DNA from: Mycolicibacterium palauense
Lineage (GTDB): Bacteria; Actinomycetota; Actinomycetes; Mycobacteriales; Mycobacteriaceae
Assembly (NCBI RefSeq): GCF_002592005.1
Contig: NZ_NVQF01000064.1
Coordinates: forward strand, 1-35,513
Direction of reading: 5' to 3'
Length of the DNA stretch: 35,513 bases
Shown: positions 17,476 to 26,491 of the stretch, piece after piece
How the letters are laid out: every line of letters begins with the position of its first letter
Numbering within the stretch: the first letter of the stretch is position 1
Program-made: the position numbers and the translations under genes
The notes under the pieces: model-generated
What the model saw: the letters and a program-made list of their open reading frames with translations, nothing else
Database searches by the model: none
Told to the model about the DNA's origin: nothing

Positions 17476-17982
17476 TCAGGCCCGCAGGTTCTCCGACTTG
17501 ATCAGCCACGCCTGCTTCTCCAGCCCGTCGATGAGCTGGTGAAGGATGTCGGCGGTGCTGGGATCCTCCTTGTCGATGTCATCGTGGACGGCACGCATGG
17601 TGTCCACCGCGGCATAGATGCGCGTGGCGACGAGCTCCACCACGTCGTCGGTGTTGTGGGTGGCGGCCGGGTACTGCGGCAGCGACGTGGTGGCCGCGAC
17701 CGTGTCGGACCGCCCGTCGGCGACGCCGTCGAGCGCGCGGATGCGTTCGGCGATGGTGTCGCTGCCCTCGCGGGCGAAGTCGACGAGCTCGTCGAGCTGC
17801 AGATGCAGATCCCGGAAGTTGGTGCCCACCACGTTCCAGTGCGCCTGCTTGCCCTGCAGATGAAGCTCGATCAGATCCACCAGAACCTTCTGCAGGTGGG
17901 CGTGGAACGCCTCCGACGGTACGAAGCCGCGGACCTCGGCGGGGTCCCGACGCTGGCCTGTGATGCTTGCTACAGCAGCCAT
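17476..17982 (-). CDS. dps: Dps-family mini-ferritin (Dps2-like)
   Basis: 168 aa from the ATG at 17982, preceded by GAAGG; a longer frame to 18054 lacks conservation. The Dps ferroxidase residues are visible in the HWNVVGTNFRDLHLQLDEL region: His48, and Asp75 and Glu79 in GSDTIAERI. The sequence resembles the second Dps of M. smegmatis (ends in EKQAWLIKSEN). Dodecameric Dps oxidises and stores iron using peroxide and can shield DNA. No Lys-rich C-terminal tail is present, so DNA binding, if any, would rely on the N-terminus. Confidence 0.9.
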   Translation of the reverse strand: MAAVASITGQRRDPAEVRGFVPSEAFHAHLQKVLVDLIELHLQGKQAHWNVVGTNFRDLHLQLDELVDFAREGSDTIAERIRALDGVADGRSDTVAATTSLPQYPAATHNTDDVVELVATRIYAAVDTMRAVHDDIDKEDPSTADILHQLIDGLEKQAWLIKSENLRA

Positions 17983-18158
17983 GATGTGCAACCTTCCCTT
18001 CGTGGGCCAAATAGTTCCTCCGGTACGCGGGGAAGCTGCCAGGGGCGCGTCCACTCGGCTATTGATGGCGCCTCACCTGGAGTTTCCCTGAGCTCCGGCA
18101 TACATCCAGGTTAACGCCGGCGCACCGGCGAGACTGCCCACCGAAGCTGTCTGATTGG

Positions 18159-20072
18159 TCACTGTCGCTCGGCGGCATCTTTGCCGGAGGGCTCCGGTGG
18201 CGGCTCCGGACGCTCCTGGCGGGCGAGGCTTCGCGCGTATCCCGCACCCATCGCCAGTAGCGCCAGACCCACCACGATGAACGCCGTCACCCGGAACATG
18301 CCGTCGAGGGTGGCCAGGTCGAACAGGAACAGTTTCGCGGTGGCCGCGGCGGTCAGCGCCAACCCACCCACGATCGACGCGGTCCGCGTCTCCCGGTCCC
18401 CGGTGCGCAAACCCACGACCAGCAGACCGGCGGCGATGGCCACCCAGCAGATGGTGGCGGCCATGTGCCCGGCCAGGAAGCCGCCGTCGGGACCCGCGAT
18501 CAGCACCCCGACGGTCACGGTGAAGGCGGTCACCGCGTAGGCGCAGACCGCCGCGGTGCCCACCCACAGGACCCGGACCAGGTCGTCGTCGTGGTCGGGG
18601 GCCACCGTCCAGGTCCACGCGATCGACAGCGTGGCCGCGATCAGCAGCACGCTGGTGACCAGCGTCGAGACCGCCACCGGGGTGCTCAACGCCGTAGGCG
18701 TCAGCAGCGCTCCGGGCTGCAGGTAGGTCAGCGCGATGGTGGCGCCCAGCAGCGCGAAGCCCATCGCGATCCACCGTGCGACGGCGCTTCGCCGCCCGGC
18801 CAGCGACACGATCGTGGCCAGCCCGACCAGTACCGGACCGGCGACCTCGCCGTCGAAGGCCACCGTGACCGCGACCAGCGCCGCGACCGCGGCCAGCACC
18901 GACCAGACGAGCCGGACCGGCCCGGTGACCCCGGCCAGCCGGTCACCGGCCAGCACGATCGCCAGCATCGCCACCGAGACGGCGGCGGCCATCAGGGAGG
19001 CCGGAAGACGGTCGAGCGCATCCCCGGCCGCCAGCGCCGGCAGCACACCGCCGGCCGTGATCAGCGCCATCGCGGTCTTGTGGGTGCTGCCGGGCAGCAG
19101 AACCAGCGCGCCCAGCACCGCCAGCAGGGCGGCCACCCCGCATGCCCCGCCCAGCAACCACGGGTCCTCACCATTGCCGAACGCGGCCGCCGGCAGGGCC
19201 AGCAGGACCGGGACCGAACCGGCGGCGACCCGCGCGGCGTGCAGCCAGATCCAGTCCCTGCCGAGTTGCACCGGCAGCGCGCTCGCCGAGAGGGCCAGCA
19301 GGAAGCCGACGAGCAGGAGGTCGAAGCCCTCGGTGACCACCGGCGCCAGGATCAGCAGGGGAATCAGGACCAGCAGTCCGAGCTGCTCGGAATCCCAGCG
19401 CCGGGCCAGCACCAGTCCGGCCGCGCCGACGGCGGCGGCCAGCAGCAGTCCGCCGGCGGGCGGCAGCCAGCCGTAGATGCTCGTGACCGCCACGACGTCC
19501 ATGTAGGCGGCGGCGATCCCGGTGGCGGCCACGGCGATGGCGCCGACCCGTCCGCCCTGGCGTCGATTCCAGCGGATCGCGATCAGCACCAATGCACCCG
19601 CCAGCGCGGCACCCGCCCCGACGCGGATCTCGGGGCGCAGCAGACCGGCCTGGGCGGCCAGGATCAGCAGCAGGACCACCCCCACCAGGGTCACGGCCAC
19701 CCCCGCCACGGCCAGCACCTTGCCGATCCACCCCTGCTCGGGGCGCCAGCAGACCCTCGGCGCCGGTGCTGCGGCCACCGGGGGCCGCGGGTAGGGGTGC
19801 GCCGAGGGCGGTGGGTAGGCGTGCACGGCTGGCCGGCGATGGACGTCCGCCGGGGGCACGGGTGGTGACGGCGCCGTCGGTGGTGGGGACACCGGTGGTG
19901 GGGGTGGCGTCGGATACCCCGGGAACGGCGGTGCCGCGGCACCCGCCGGCATCGGTGCGCCCAGTGCCCGGCGCAGCTCGGCGAGCTGGACGGACGCCCG
20001 GGCGAACTGAGTCGACATCGCCGTGAACTCCGACGACAGCCGCTCGACGATCAGTTGCGGCGATTCGGTCAT
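18159..20072 (-). CDS. DUF2339-family polytopic membrane protein
   Basis: 637 aa from ATG at 20072. A short N-terminal helix (LSSEFTAMSTQFARASVQLAELRRALG) is followed by a Pro-rich linker (about 45-110), then some 18-20 hydrophobic segments from GWIGKVLAVAGVAVTLVGVVLLL to the end and a charged tail. This matches DUF2339, large predicted membrane proteins of unknown role. The gene begins 62 bp after macR on the same strand, so it may be in the same operon. Confidence 0.75.
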   Translation of the reverse strand: MTESPQLIVERLSSEFTAMSTQFARASVQLAELRRALGAPMPAGAAAPPFPGYPTPPPPPVSPPPTAPSPPVPPADVHRRPAVHAYPPPSAHPYPRPPVAAAPAPRVCWRPEQGWIGKVLAVAGVAVTLVGVVLLLILAAQAGLLRPEIRVGAGAALAGALVLIAIRWNRRQGGRVGAIAVAATGIAAAYMDVVAVTSIYGWLPPAGGLLLAAAVGAAGLVLARRWDSEQLGLLVLIPLLILAPVVTEGFDLLLVGFLLALSASALPVQLGRDWIWLHAARVAAGSVPVLLALPAAAFGNGEDPWLLGGACGVAALLAVLGALVLLPGSTHKTAMALITAGGVLPALAAGDALDRLPASLMAAAVSVAMLAIVLAGDRLAGVTGPVRLVWSVLAAVAALVAVTVAFDGEVAGPVLVGLATIVSLAGRRSAVARWIAMGFALLGATIALTYLQPGALLTPTALSTPVAVSTLVTSVLLIAATLSIAWTWTVAPDHDDDLVRVLWVGTAAVCAYAVTAFTVTVGVLIAGPDGGFLAGHMAATICWVAIAAGLLVVGLRTGDRETRTASIVGGLALTAAATAKLFLFDLATLDGMFRVTAFIVVGLALLAMGAGYARSLARQERPEPPPEPSGKDAAERQ

Positions 20073-20134
20073 GGATCACATCCTGGCCCCGCGGCCGCCG
20101 GTTACGGATGAGTAGGACTACCCGGATGGGCGCG

Positions 20135-20812
20135 TCAGGGCTCCTGATCCAGGCCGTGCTCGATGGCATAGCGCGCGGCCTCGACCCGGTTGGCCACCTG
20201 CAGCTTGCGGAAGGTGGCCTGCACGTGGTTCTCCACGGTTCGGTGGCTCAGCGTCAGCTTGGCCGCGATCTGCTTGGCGGTCAGTCCCTTCGCCAGATAC
20301 CGCAGCACCTCGGTCTCGCGGTCGGTCAGAGTCGGACCGTCGGCCGCCGGACCGCCCTGGGCGACGCGGCGGTACTCCCCCAGCACCAGCCCGGCCAGCC
20401 CCGGGGTGAACACCGCGCGTCCGGCGGCGGTGGCCCGCACCGCCTCGGCCAGCTCGGCCCGTGACGCGCTCTTGACCAGATAACCGGTCGCCCCGGCCTT
20501 GACCGCCTGCAGCACGTCGTCCTGTTCCCCGGACGCCGACAGCACCAGCACCCGGGTCGCCGGCGATGCCTCCAACACCTGCCCGGTGGCCTGCACGCCG
20601 TCGCCGTCGGCCAGCCGCATGTCCATCAGGACGACATCGGGACGCACCACGGCCGCCCGCCGCCGCGCGGACCCGACCCCGTCGGCGGTGGCGACCACCT
20701 CGAAACCGTCCTCGGCCAGGTCGCGGGCCACCGCGTCGCGCCAGATCGGGTGGTCGTCGACGACCATCACCGTGATCGCCCGCGCGGCGACATCGCCGGT
20801 TCCCGTGCTCAT
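20135..20812 (-). CDS. macR: NarL/LuxR-type response regulator (MacR-like)
   Basis: 225 aa from the ATG at 20812, which overlaps the kinase stop (ATGA). The receiver domain has acidic residues Asp19/Asp20 in VVDDHPIWRD, phosphoacceptor Asp64 in VLMDMRLAD and Lys in GYLVKSAS. The C-terminal LuxR helix-turn-helix runs from LTDRETEVLRYLAKGL through SHRTVENHVQATFRKL. Its cognate kinase is immediately upstream. Gene name by analogy with the Streptomyces MacRS pair; targets here are unknown. Confidence 0.85.
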   Translation of the reverse strand: MSTGTGDVAARAITVMVVDDHPIWRDAVARDLAEDGFEVVATADGVGSARRRAAVVRPDVVLMDMRLADGDGVQATGQVLEASPATRVLVLSASGEQDDVLQAVKAGATGYLVKSASRAELAEAVRATAAGRAVFTPGLAGLVLGEYRRVAQGGPAADGPTLTDRETEVLRYLAKGLTAKQIAAKLTLSHRTVENHVQATFRKLQVANRVEAARYAIEHGLDQEP

Positions 20813-21996
20813 AACCGTTCCCCCCGTCGCGGCCTGCGCGGAACCGTGAACTCCCACTCGGTGCCCCCGCCCGCCTCGCTGCTCAACTCCGCGGTGCCCG
20901 AGACCGCGGCCAGCCGGCCCACGATCGACTTCGAAATCCCCACGTGCCCTTGAACTTCGGCCTCCCGCAGCCGGCCCGGCGCGATGCCCACGCCGTCGTC
21001 GCGCACGGTCACCGTCACCCGGTCGCCGAGGTCCTCGACCAGAACGTAGGCGGTGGCGCCGGGCCCGGCATGCGCACGAACGTTGTCCAGCGCGTTGCCG
21101 ATCGCCGCGTGCAGCTCCCCCGCGGTGACCGCGTCCATCGGCACCGGCGTTCCCGGCACGCTGACCACGACGCGCTCGCCGGCGCGGGCGCGGATCCCGG
21201 CCCTCAGGTCGATCCCCGCGGACTGCCCGTCGAGAGCGTCGAGGGGCAGGTCCTCGGCGCTGACGAGCCGCCGCAGCACCCGCTCCTGTTCGCCGGCCAG
21301 CTCGGCCAGTTCCGTGGTCTCACCGCCGATCTGGCGGCCTCGCTTGGCGACCAGCGCCAGCACCTGGATGACCCCGTCGTGCACGGTCCGGGCCAGCCGC
21401 TCACGTTCGGCCACCGCGGCCGACAACCCGATCGCGCGCTCCAGCTCGGCGTGCGCGCGGCGCGCGGTCTGTGCGGCCATCCCGACGGCCAGACCCACCG
21501 CCACCTCAATGACGATCGTCGCGTTTCGCAGGAGATCGACGCTGATCTGGCCCTTGAGCAGGCCGTAGACACCCATCACCAGCAGACCCGCGAGCATGCC
21601 CGCGATCGGTCCGAGCAGGATCGCCGCCGAGATTGTCGCGTTCGTCGCCCACAACGTGGTGGGCAGCGACTGGTTGGCGGCCACCCACTGGTCGTCGGCG
21701 ACCAGCCGGGTGGCCAGCATCAGCGCGGCCACCACCGCGAGCTCGGCGAGCACCCAACTGCGGCGGCGACCGAAACCCTGCAGGTAGGCGACCCCGCAGG
21801 CGGCCGTCCATCCCGCCAGCACGGCGTACAGCAGCCAACTCAGCGCCGGCCGGGCCAGGTCGTCGTAGGACACCACCTGGAAGCCGGTGGCATACACCAG
21901 GCTGAGCAGGCGAAACACCTGTGCCGCGCGCCACAGCGACCCGGTTGGGTCGACGGGCTGATCGCGCGGCACCGGGATGGCACCGGGCGCCGACAT
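20809..21996 (-). CDS. macS: MacS-type sensor histidine kinase (HisKA_3)
   Basis: 395 aa from the ATG at 21996; the open frame reaches 22146, but that extension would overlap the divergent promoter. Residues about 30-180 contain five to six transmembrane helices with little extracytoplasmic sequence. The phosphoacceptor His206 lies in ERLARTVHDGVIQVLALV, a HisKA_3 dimerisation motif. The ATPase domain shows GNALDNVRAHAG and VRDDGVGIAPGRL, then GHVGISKSIVGRL. Coupled by a 4-bp overlap to the response regulator. The membrane-rich sensor suggests it monitors the envelope. Confidence 0.85.
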   Translation of the reverse strand: MSAPGAIPVPRDQPVDPTGSLWRAAQVFRLLSLVYATGFQVVSYDDLARPALSWLLYAVLAGWTAACGVAYLQGFGRRRSWVLAELAVVAALMLATRLVADDQWVAANQSLPTTLWATNATISAAILLGPIAGMLAGLLVMGVYGLLKGQISVDLLRNATIVIEVAVGLAVGMAAQTARRAHAELERAIGLSAAVAERERLARTVHDGVIQVLALVAKRGRQIGGETTELAELAGEQERVLRRLVSAEDLPLDALDGQSAGIDLRAGIRARAGERVVVSVPGTPVPMDAVTAGELHAAIGNALDNVRAHAGPGATAYVLVEDLGDRVTVTVRDDGVGIAPGRLREAEVQGHVGISKSIVGRLAAVSGTAELSSEAGGGTEWEFTVPRRPRRGERL

Positions 21997-22060
21997 GGCC
22001 ACAGCATAGGGTGAAGGCGCCACTTCCCGGCGACGGCCGACCAGACCGGAGGGACGGATT

Positions 22061-23323
22061 GTGAAGCGCCTGAAGCAGATCATCGCGCTGCTCGGATCTG
22101 TGTTGAGTGCGCTGTTCACCGCCAACGGCGTTCGCCCGCTGTCCAAACGCGGTTACCCGTCGTTGTACGCGTTCACCTACGGGGTGTTCGCCTCCGAACT
22201 GCCGCTGCCGGTGCTGGCGGGCCAGGCTGTCGGCCTCACGGCCATCACCGGTGGCCTGGGCCGGCGTGTGGGCCGGTGGGCATGGCTGGTGTGCGGACTG
22301 TCCTGGTTGGGGCTGCTGGGCCTCGACGCCGTGGGCCGGCGTTCCGACAGACCGCTGTCGACGGCGCTGGATGCCGGGCTCGGGCCGAGACGCCGGCACG
22401 ACTCCGCGGGGCTGTGGATGGCCCCGGCCCCCGGCGGGGGGACCGCGAAGAAGCCCGGCGTGGTCCGGATGCTGCGCATCTACCGGGACTATGCCCAGCA
22501 CACCGATGTCGCCTATGGCGAGTACGGCAGCAAGAACCACCTCGACATCTGGCGCCGCCCCGATCTACCCGCCGATGGTCGCGCCCCGGTGCTGCTGCAG
22601 GTGCCCGGAGGGGCCTGGATGGTGGGCAGCAAGCGCGGACAGGCACATCCGCTGATGAGCCACCTCGCCGAACTCGGCTGGATCTGCGTGTCGATCAACT
22701 ACCGGCTCAGCCCCCGTTCGACCTGGCCGGACCACATCATCGACGTCAAACGCGCGATCGCGTGGATCAAGGAGAACATCGCCGAGTACGGCGGCGATCC
22801 CGACTGGGTCGCCGTCACCGGCGGCTCGGCCGGGGGTCACCTCTCGTCACTGGCGGCGCTCACGGCCAACCGGGCCGAACTCCAGCCGGGCTTCGAGGAC
22901 GCAGACACCAGCGTGCGGGCCGCCGTGCCGTTCTACGGGGTCTACGACTTCACCCAGGCCGACACGTCGCTGCACCCGCTGATGGTGCCGATGCTGGAGC
23001 AGTACGTCCTCAAGCAGAGCCGCCGGCGCTATCCGGACGCCTACCGCGACGCGTCACCGATCAGCTACCTGCACCCCGACGCGCCCCCGTTCTTCGTGCT
23101 GCACGGCACCAATGACTCGCTGATCCCGGTCGAACAGGCCCGCCGTTTCAGCGCCCGCCTCGACGAGGTCAGCAACCAGCCGGTGGTCTACGCCGAACTG
23201 CCCTGCGCTCAACATGCTTTCGACATTTTCGGGTCGCCGCGCGCCAAGCACGCCGCGGTGGCCGTCGAGCATTTCCTGGCCGAGGTCTACACCCGCTCGC
23301 GGCGGGAGTCCGTCAGCACCTGA
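22061..23323 (+). CDS. Alpha/beta-hydrolase carboxylesterase, LipO/LipM-like
   Basis: 420 aa from GTG at 22061, with GGAGGG upstream. The N-terminal 90 residues hold two to three hydrophobic segments, anchoring it to the membrane. The hydrolase domain has VPGGAWMVG as oxyanion region (HGG is replaced by PGG), nucleophile Ser256 in VTGGSAGGH, Asp352 in HGTNDSLIP and His385 in AQHAFD. Length and layout match mycobacterial LipO and LipM (about 420-431 aa); I cannot choose between them. Divergent from macS. The stop codon lies inside a repeated hairpin sequence. Confidence 0.85.
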   Translation: MKRLKQIIALLGSVLSALFTANGVRPLSKRGYPSLYAFTYGVFASELPLPVLAGQAVGLTAITGGLGRRVGRWAWLVCGLSWLGLLGLDAVGRRSDRPLSTALDAGLGPRRRHDSAGLWMAPAPGGGTAKKPGVVRMLRIYRDYAQHTDVAYGEYGSKNHLDIWRRPDLPADGRAPVLLQVPGGAWMVGSKRGQAHPLMSHLAELGWICVSINYRLSPRSTWPDHIIDVKRAIAWIKENIAEYGGDPDWVAVTGGSAGGHLSSLAALTANRAELQPGFEDADTSVRAAVPFYGVYDFTQADTSLHPLMVPMLEQYVLKQSRRRYPDAYRDASPISYLHPDAPPFFVLHGTNDSLIPVEQARRFSARLDEVSNQPVVYAELPCAQHAFDIFGSPRAKHAAVAVEHFLAEVYTRSRRESVST

Positions 23324-23386
23324 GCCGCAGGCTCACAACGCCTTCCGAGCCGCAGGCTCACATCACTTCCGAGCCGCAGGCTCACA
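23322..23386. repeat. Three copies of a hairpin repeat between convergent genes, probable bidirectional terminator
   Basis: GAGCCGCAGGCTCACA occurs at 23322-23337, 23347-23362 and 23371-23386, spaced 25 and 24 bp. GAGCC and GGCTC pair around GCA. The first copy overlaps the esterase stop codon and the last overlaps the ABC ATPase stop codon, so nearly the whole gap is repeat. Confidence 0.8.
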
Positions 23387-24167
23387 TCACCTTCGACAGG
23401 AATGCCTGAGTGCGCTCGTGACGGGGGTTGGACAACACCTCGCGCGGCTCGCCCCGCTCGACGATCACGCCCCCGTCCATGAACACCAGCTGGTCGGCGA
23501 CCTCACGGGCGAAGCCCATCTCGTGGGTGACCACCACCATCGTCATCCCCTCGGAGGCCAGCTTCTTCATCACGGCGAGCACCTCCCCGACCAGTTCGGG
23601 GTCCAGGGCCGAGGTCGGCTCGTCGAAGAGCATCAGTTTGGGGTTCATCGCCAGGGCGCGCGCGATCGCGACGCGCTGCTGCTGCCCGCCGGACAGCTGG
23701 GCGGGGTAGGCCGTGGCCTTGTCCGCCAGGCCGACCTGGTCGAGCAGATCGGTGGCCCGCTCCAGCGCCTCGGACTTGCGGACCTTCTTGACGTGGATGG
23801 GCGCCTCGATGATGTTGTCCAGCGCGGTGCGGTGCGGGAAGAGGTTGAAATGCTGGAACACCATGCCGACGTCACGGCGCTGCTTGGCGGCCTCGCGGGG
23901 CGGAATCTCGTGCAGTTTGCCACCGCGTTCGCGGTAGCCGACCAGTTCGCCGTCCACGTACAGGCGCCCGGCGCTGATGTCCTCGAGGTGGTTGATGCAG
24001 CGCAGGAAGGTCGACTTGCCCGACCCGGAAGGGCCGACCAGCACCAGCACCTGGCCCTTCTCCACCTCCAGCGTCACGCCCTTGAGCACCTTGAGCGCAC
24101 CGAAGTCCTTGCAGACGCTTTCGGCTCTGACCATGGCCGGCCGTGCCGGGGCCGTCGTCTCGGTCAT
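23382..24167 (-). CDS. Polar amino-acid ABC transporter, ATP-binding protein
   Basis: 261 aa from ATG at 24167, with GGAGG upstream. It has Walker A GPSGSGKST (45-53), the Q-loop in VFQHFNLFPH, signature LSGGQQQR (158-165), Walker B LMLFDEP (178-184) and the H-loop in VTHEMGFA. This is the GlnQ/HisP group that powers uptake of polar amino acids. It is the last gene of a three-gene operon after the binding protein and permease. The stop lies in the third copy of the hairpin repeat. Confidence 0.93.
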   Translation of the reverse strand: MTETTAPARPAMVRAESVCKDFGALKVLKGVTLEVEKGQVLVLVGPSGSGKSTFLRCINHLEDISAGRLYVDGELVGYRERGGKLHEIPPREAAKQRRDVGMVFQHFNLFPHRTALDNIIEAPIHVKKVRKSEALERATDLLDQVGLADKATAYPAQLSGGQQQRVAIARALAMNPKLMLFDEPTSALDPELVGEVLAVMKKLASEGMTMVVVTHEMGFAREVADQLVFMDGGVIVERGEPREVLSNPRHERTQAFLSKVM

Positions 24168-24197
24168 CCCTGCGCCTCCGTCATCGCCGCGCCTCCG

Positions 24198-25130
24198 TCA
24201 AACATGGCCACCTTCGGTTTGCGCCTTGGCCAACGCGTCGAGCTGCTTGGTGGTCAGCTTGCGTGAGGCCCCGCGGGAGAAGTGACGTTCCAGATAGAAC
24301 TGGCCGACCATCAGGATGCTGGTGACCACCAGGTACCACGTGGCCGCCACCATCAGCAGCGGCACCGGCTCGAAGATCCGCGCCGCCACCTCACGGACCG
24401 CGATGCTGTACAGGTCGTAGGAGTACGGCACGGCGGTGACCAGTGAGGTGGTCTTCAGCATGCTGATCACCTCGTTGCCGGTGGGCGGGATGATCACCCG
24501 CATGGCCTGTGGCAGCACCGTGCGGCGCATGGTCAACGTCCACGACATGCCCAGCGCCGTGGACGCCTCCGACTGGCCCTCCGGGACCGACAGGATGCCG
24601 GCGCGGATGATCTCGGCCATGTAGGCGGCCTCGTTGAGGGCCAGGCCCAGGCAGGCCAGCACGAACGGGATGGACAGGCTCTGCAGGTTGAGGTGGAACA
24701 GCGACGGCCCGAACGGCACCCCGAGCTGGATGTTGGAGTAGATGGTCGGGACCAGGCCCCAGAACACCAGCTGCACGTAGATCGGGGTCCCACGAAAGAC
24801 CCACAGGAAAACCCAGGACACCGAGCGGAACACCGGGTTGGGTGAAAGCCGCATGACGGCCAGCACAACGCCCAGGACGATGCCCAGCAGCATCGAGTAC
24901 ACCGTCAGCTGCAGGGTGTTGAACACCCCCAGCAGGATCCGGTCGTTGAACAGGTACTCGAAGTAGGTGGACCACCCGTAGGCCGGGTTGGTGGCCGCCC
25001 CGTAGAGGAACAGCCCGAACAGCGCGAGGATGACGATCGCCGCCACCCACCGCCACGGATGCCGCAGCGGCACGGCGTCGATGGGCGCCGGGTCCGTGAC
25101 GGTGGACGACGACGATTCGTCAGCGCTCAT
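24198..25130 (-). CDS. Polar amino-acid ABC transporter, permease
   Basis: 310 aa from ATG at 25130. About five to six transmembrane helices are present. The segment NEAAYMAEIIRAGILSVPEGQSEA is the EAA loop that docks on the ATPase, as in HisM/HisQ-type permeases. Only one permease gene is present, so it probably works as a homodimer. It is 13 bp from the end of the binding-protein gene. A 12-bp string TGACGGAGGCGC is repeated between this gene and the ATPase. Confidence 0.92.
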   Translation of the reverse strand: MSADESSSSTVTDPAPIDAVPLRHPWRWVAAIVILALFGLFLYGAATNPAYGWSTYFEYLFNDRILLGVFNTLQLTVYSMLLGIVLGVVLAVMRLSPNPVFRSVSWVFLWVFRGTPIYVQLVFWGLVPTIYSNIQLGVPFGPSLFHLNLQSLSIPFVLACLGLALNEAAYMAEIIRAGILSVPEGQSEASTALGMSWTLTMRRTVLPQAMRVIIPPTGNEVISMLKTTSLVTAVPYSYDLYSIAVREVAARIFEPVPLLMVAATWYLVVTSILMVGQFYLERHFSRGASRKLTTKQLDALAKAQTEGGHV

Positions 25131-25143
25131 GAAGTGTTCCGGG

Positions 25144-26067
25144 TCAGCTGATCGCGCCGTTGATCACCGGCTTGTCGATCATGCCCTGCTCGACACCCCA
25201 GTTGGACGCGATCGTCTTGTAGTCGCCGGTCTCGATCAGATGCTCCAATGCCTTCTGCAGCGACGTCGCCAGCGGCGAGCCCTTGGCCACCGGCCATCCG
25301 TAGGGCGCGGCGTCGAACACCTCGCCGGCCTGCTCGAGCTTGCCGTTGCTCTGCTTGATGGCATACAGGGTGACCGGGGAGTCCGCCGACATGGCGTCCG
25401 CCTGGCCCAGGACCACCGCGTTGGTGGCCGCGTCCTGGCTGTCGAAGGAGATGATCTCGATGGCCGGTTTGCCCGCGTCGGTGCACGCCGTGCTCTTGGC
25501 GGGCAACTCGTCGGTCTCCTGATAGGTCGTGGCCTGGACGGCGACCTTCTTGCCGCAGGCATCGTTCGGGTCGACCTCGCCGCCCGCGGGCTGCGCCCAC
25601 AGGGTGCCGGCCGAGAAGTAGGTGACGAAGTCGACGGACTTCTCGCGTTCCTTGGTGTCGGTGAACGACGACATACCGACGTTGAACGTGCCGCCCTGGA
25701 TGGCCGGGATGATCTTGGCGAAGTCGGCCTCGCGGTAGTCGGGGGTCAGGCCGAGGGTGGCGGCGATCGCGTTCATCAGATCGACGTCGAAACCGACGAT
25801 CTTGCCCTCGGGGTCCTTGAACTCGTTGGGCGCGTAGGGAATGTTCACGCCGACGACGAGTTTGCCGGACGACTTGATCTCCTCCGGCACGGTGTTGGCG
25901 ATCTCATCGACCTTCGTCGCCGAGACCGCGGTGGTGGAGGTGTCCTCGCTCTTGGTTTCCTCGCTGCTTGAGCAGCCCGCGAGCGCGAGCGCACCCGACA
26001 TGGCGACGAGTGCGACGGCCCGCCACCACCGAGACCGTCCGCGACGGATTTGACATCCAGCTCCCAC
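25144..26067 (-). CDS. Amino-acid ABC transporter substrate-binding lipoprotein
   Basis: 307 aa from the GTG at 26067, which follows GGAAGAGG at a suitable distance. A longer frame to 26136 adds residues without signal-peptide character. A basic and hydrophobic signal sequence ends in the lipobox LALAGC (Cys32), so the protein is a membrane-anchored lipoprotein. The mature part is a type 3 solute-binding protein: LVVGVNIPYAPNEF, GFDVDLMNAIAATLGL, FNVGMSSFTDTKEREKSVDF. First gene of the import operon. The amino acid is not predictable from sequence. Confidence 0.92.
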   Translation of the reverse strand: MGAGCQIRRGRSRWWRAVALVAMSGALALAGCSSSEETKSEDTSTTAVSATKVDEIANTVPEEIKSSGKLVVGVNIPYAPNEFKDPEGKIVGFDVDLMNAIAATLGLTPDYREADFAKIIPAIQGGTFNVGMSSFTDTKEREKSVDFVTYFSAGTLWAQPAGGEVDPNDACGKKVAVQATTYQETDELPAKSTACTDAGKPAIEIISFDSQDAATNAVVLGQADAMSADSPVTLYAIKQSNGKLEQAGEVFDAAPYGWPVAKGSPLATSLQKALEHLIETGDYKTIASNWGVEQGMIDKPVINGAIS

Positions 26068-26455
26068 GTTGCCTCTTCCTTTGCATCGGGCCGTGTCCCG
26101 TCCGCAGACGTTAACGACCATGGACCCAGCGCGCACTGCCGGTAACCGAACAGTAGCCGGGCTGTAACGCTGTGGTGCGGAAACTTATCGCTGATTGCGA
26201 ATGAGCGCTGTGTGAAGTGTTATCCGGCAGTCCGCAAACCCTCTTGCGGTGGCCGCAACATGCGCTCCGAGTGGTTGGATTCTACCCCGCCAGCCTTGCC
26301 AGGGGTTACCCCACCACGGTTCGCTCTTGACCTGCAACTTTGTGGGATCGCGCAAAAAGTTCGCGGCACCCAAAGTGGATACCGGGGTCCACAGTGAACG
26401 TTTCAGCGTACGCTCCGTGTACGTTAAAACGGTTGCGGCACAACATATCTAGGCG
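26068..26455. other. Host/element junction region, no gene supported
   Basis: Nearly 390 bp between the ABC operon start and the leaderless promoter. It must contain the ABC promoter on the minus strand and probably the left boundary of the phage-derived element. Inverted repeats include CCGCAA/TTGCGG near 26232 and CGTACG/GTACG near 26408. No tRNA or convincing open frame is seen. The attachment core cannot be located because the other end of the element is outside the window. Confidence 0.45.
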
Positions 26456-26484
26456 TTGACGGACACCCGAGCGGGCTGTACCGT
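26456..26484 (+). promoter_or_regulatory. Consensus-like sigma-70/SigA promoter giving a leaderless transcript
   Basis: -35 TTGACG at 26456-26461, a 17-bp spacer and -10 TACCGT at 26479-26484. The GTG start codon begins 8 bp after the -10 box, at the expected transcription start, so the message should be leaderless, which is common in mycobacteria. Confidence 0.65.
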
Positions 26485-26491
26485 CCCGGCT

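Noticed and set aside
23322..23386. CRISPR array
   Set aside because: Only three repeats of 16 bp with 8-9 bp spacers that are themselves similar. No cas genes; better explained as repeated hairpins.
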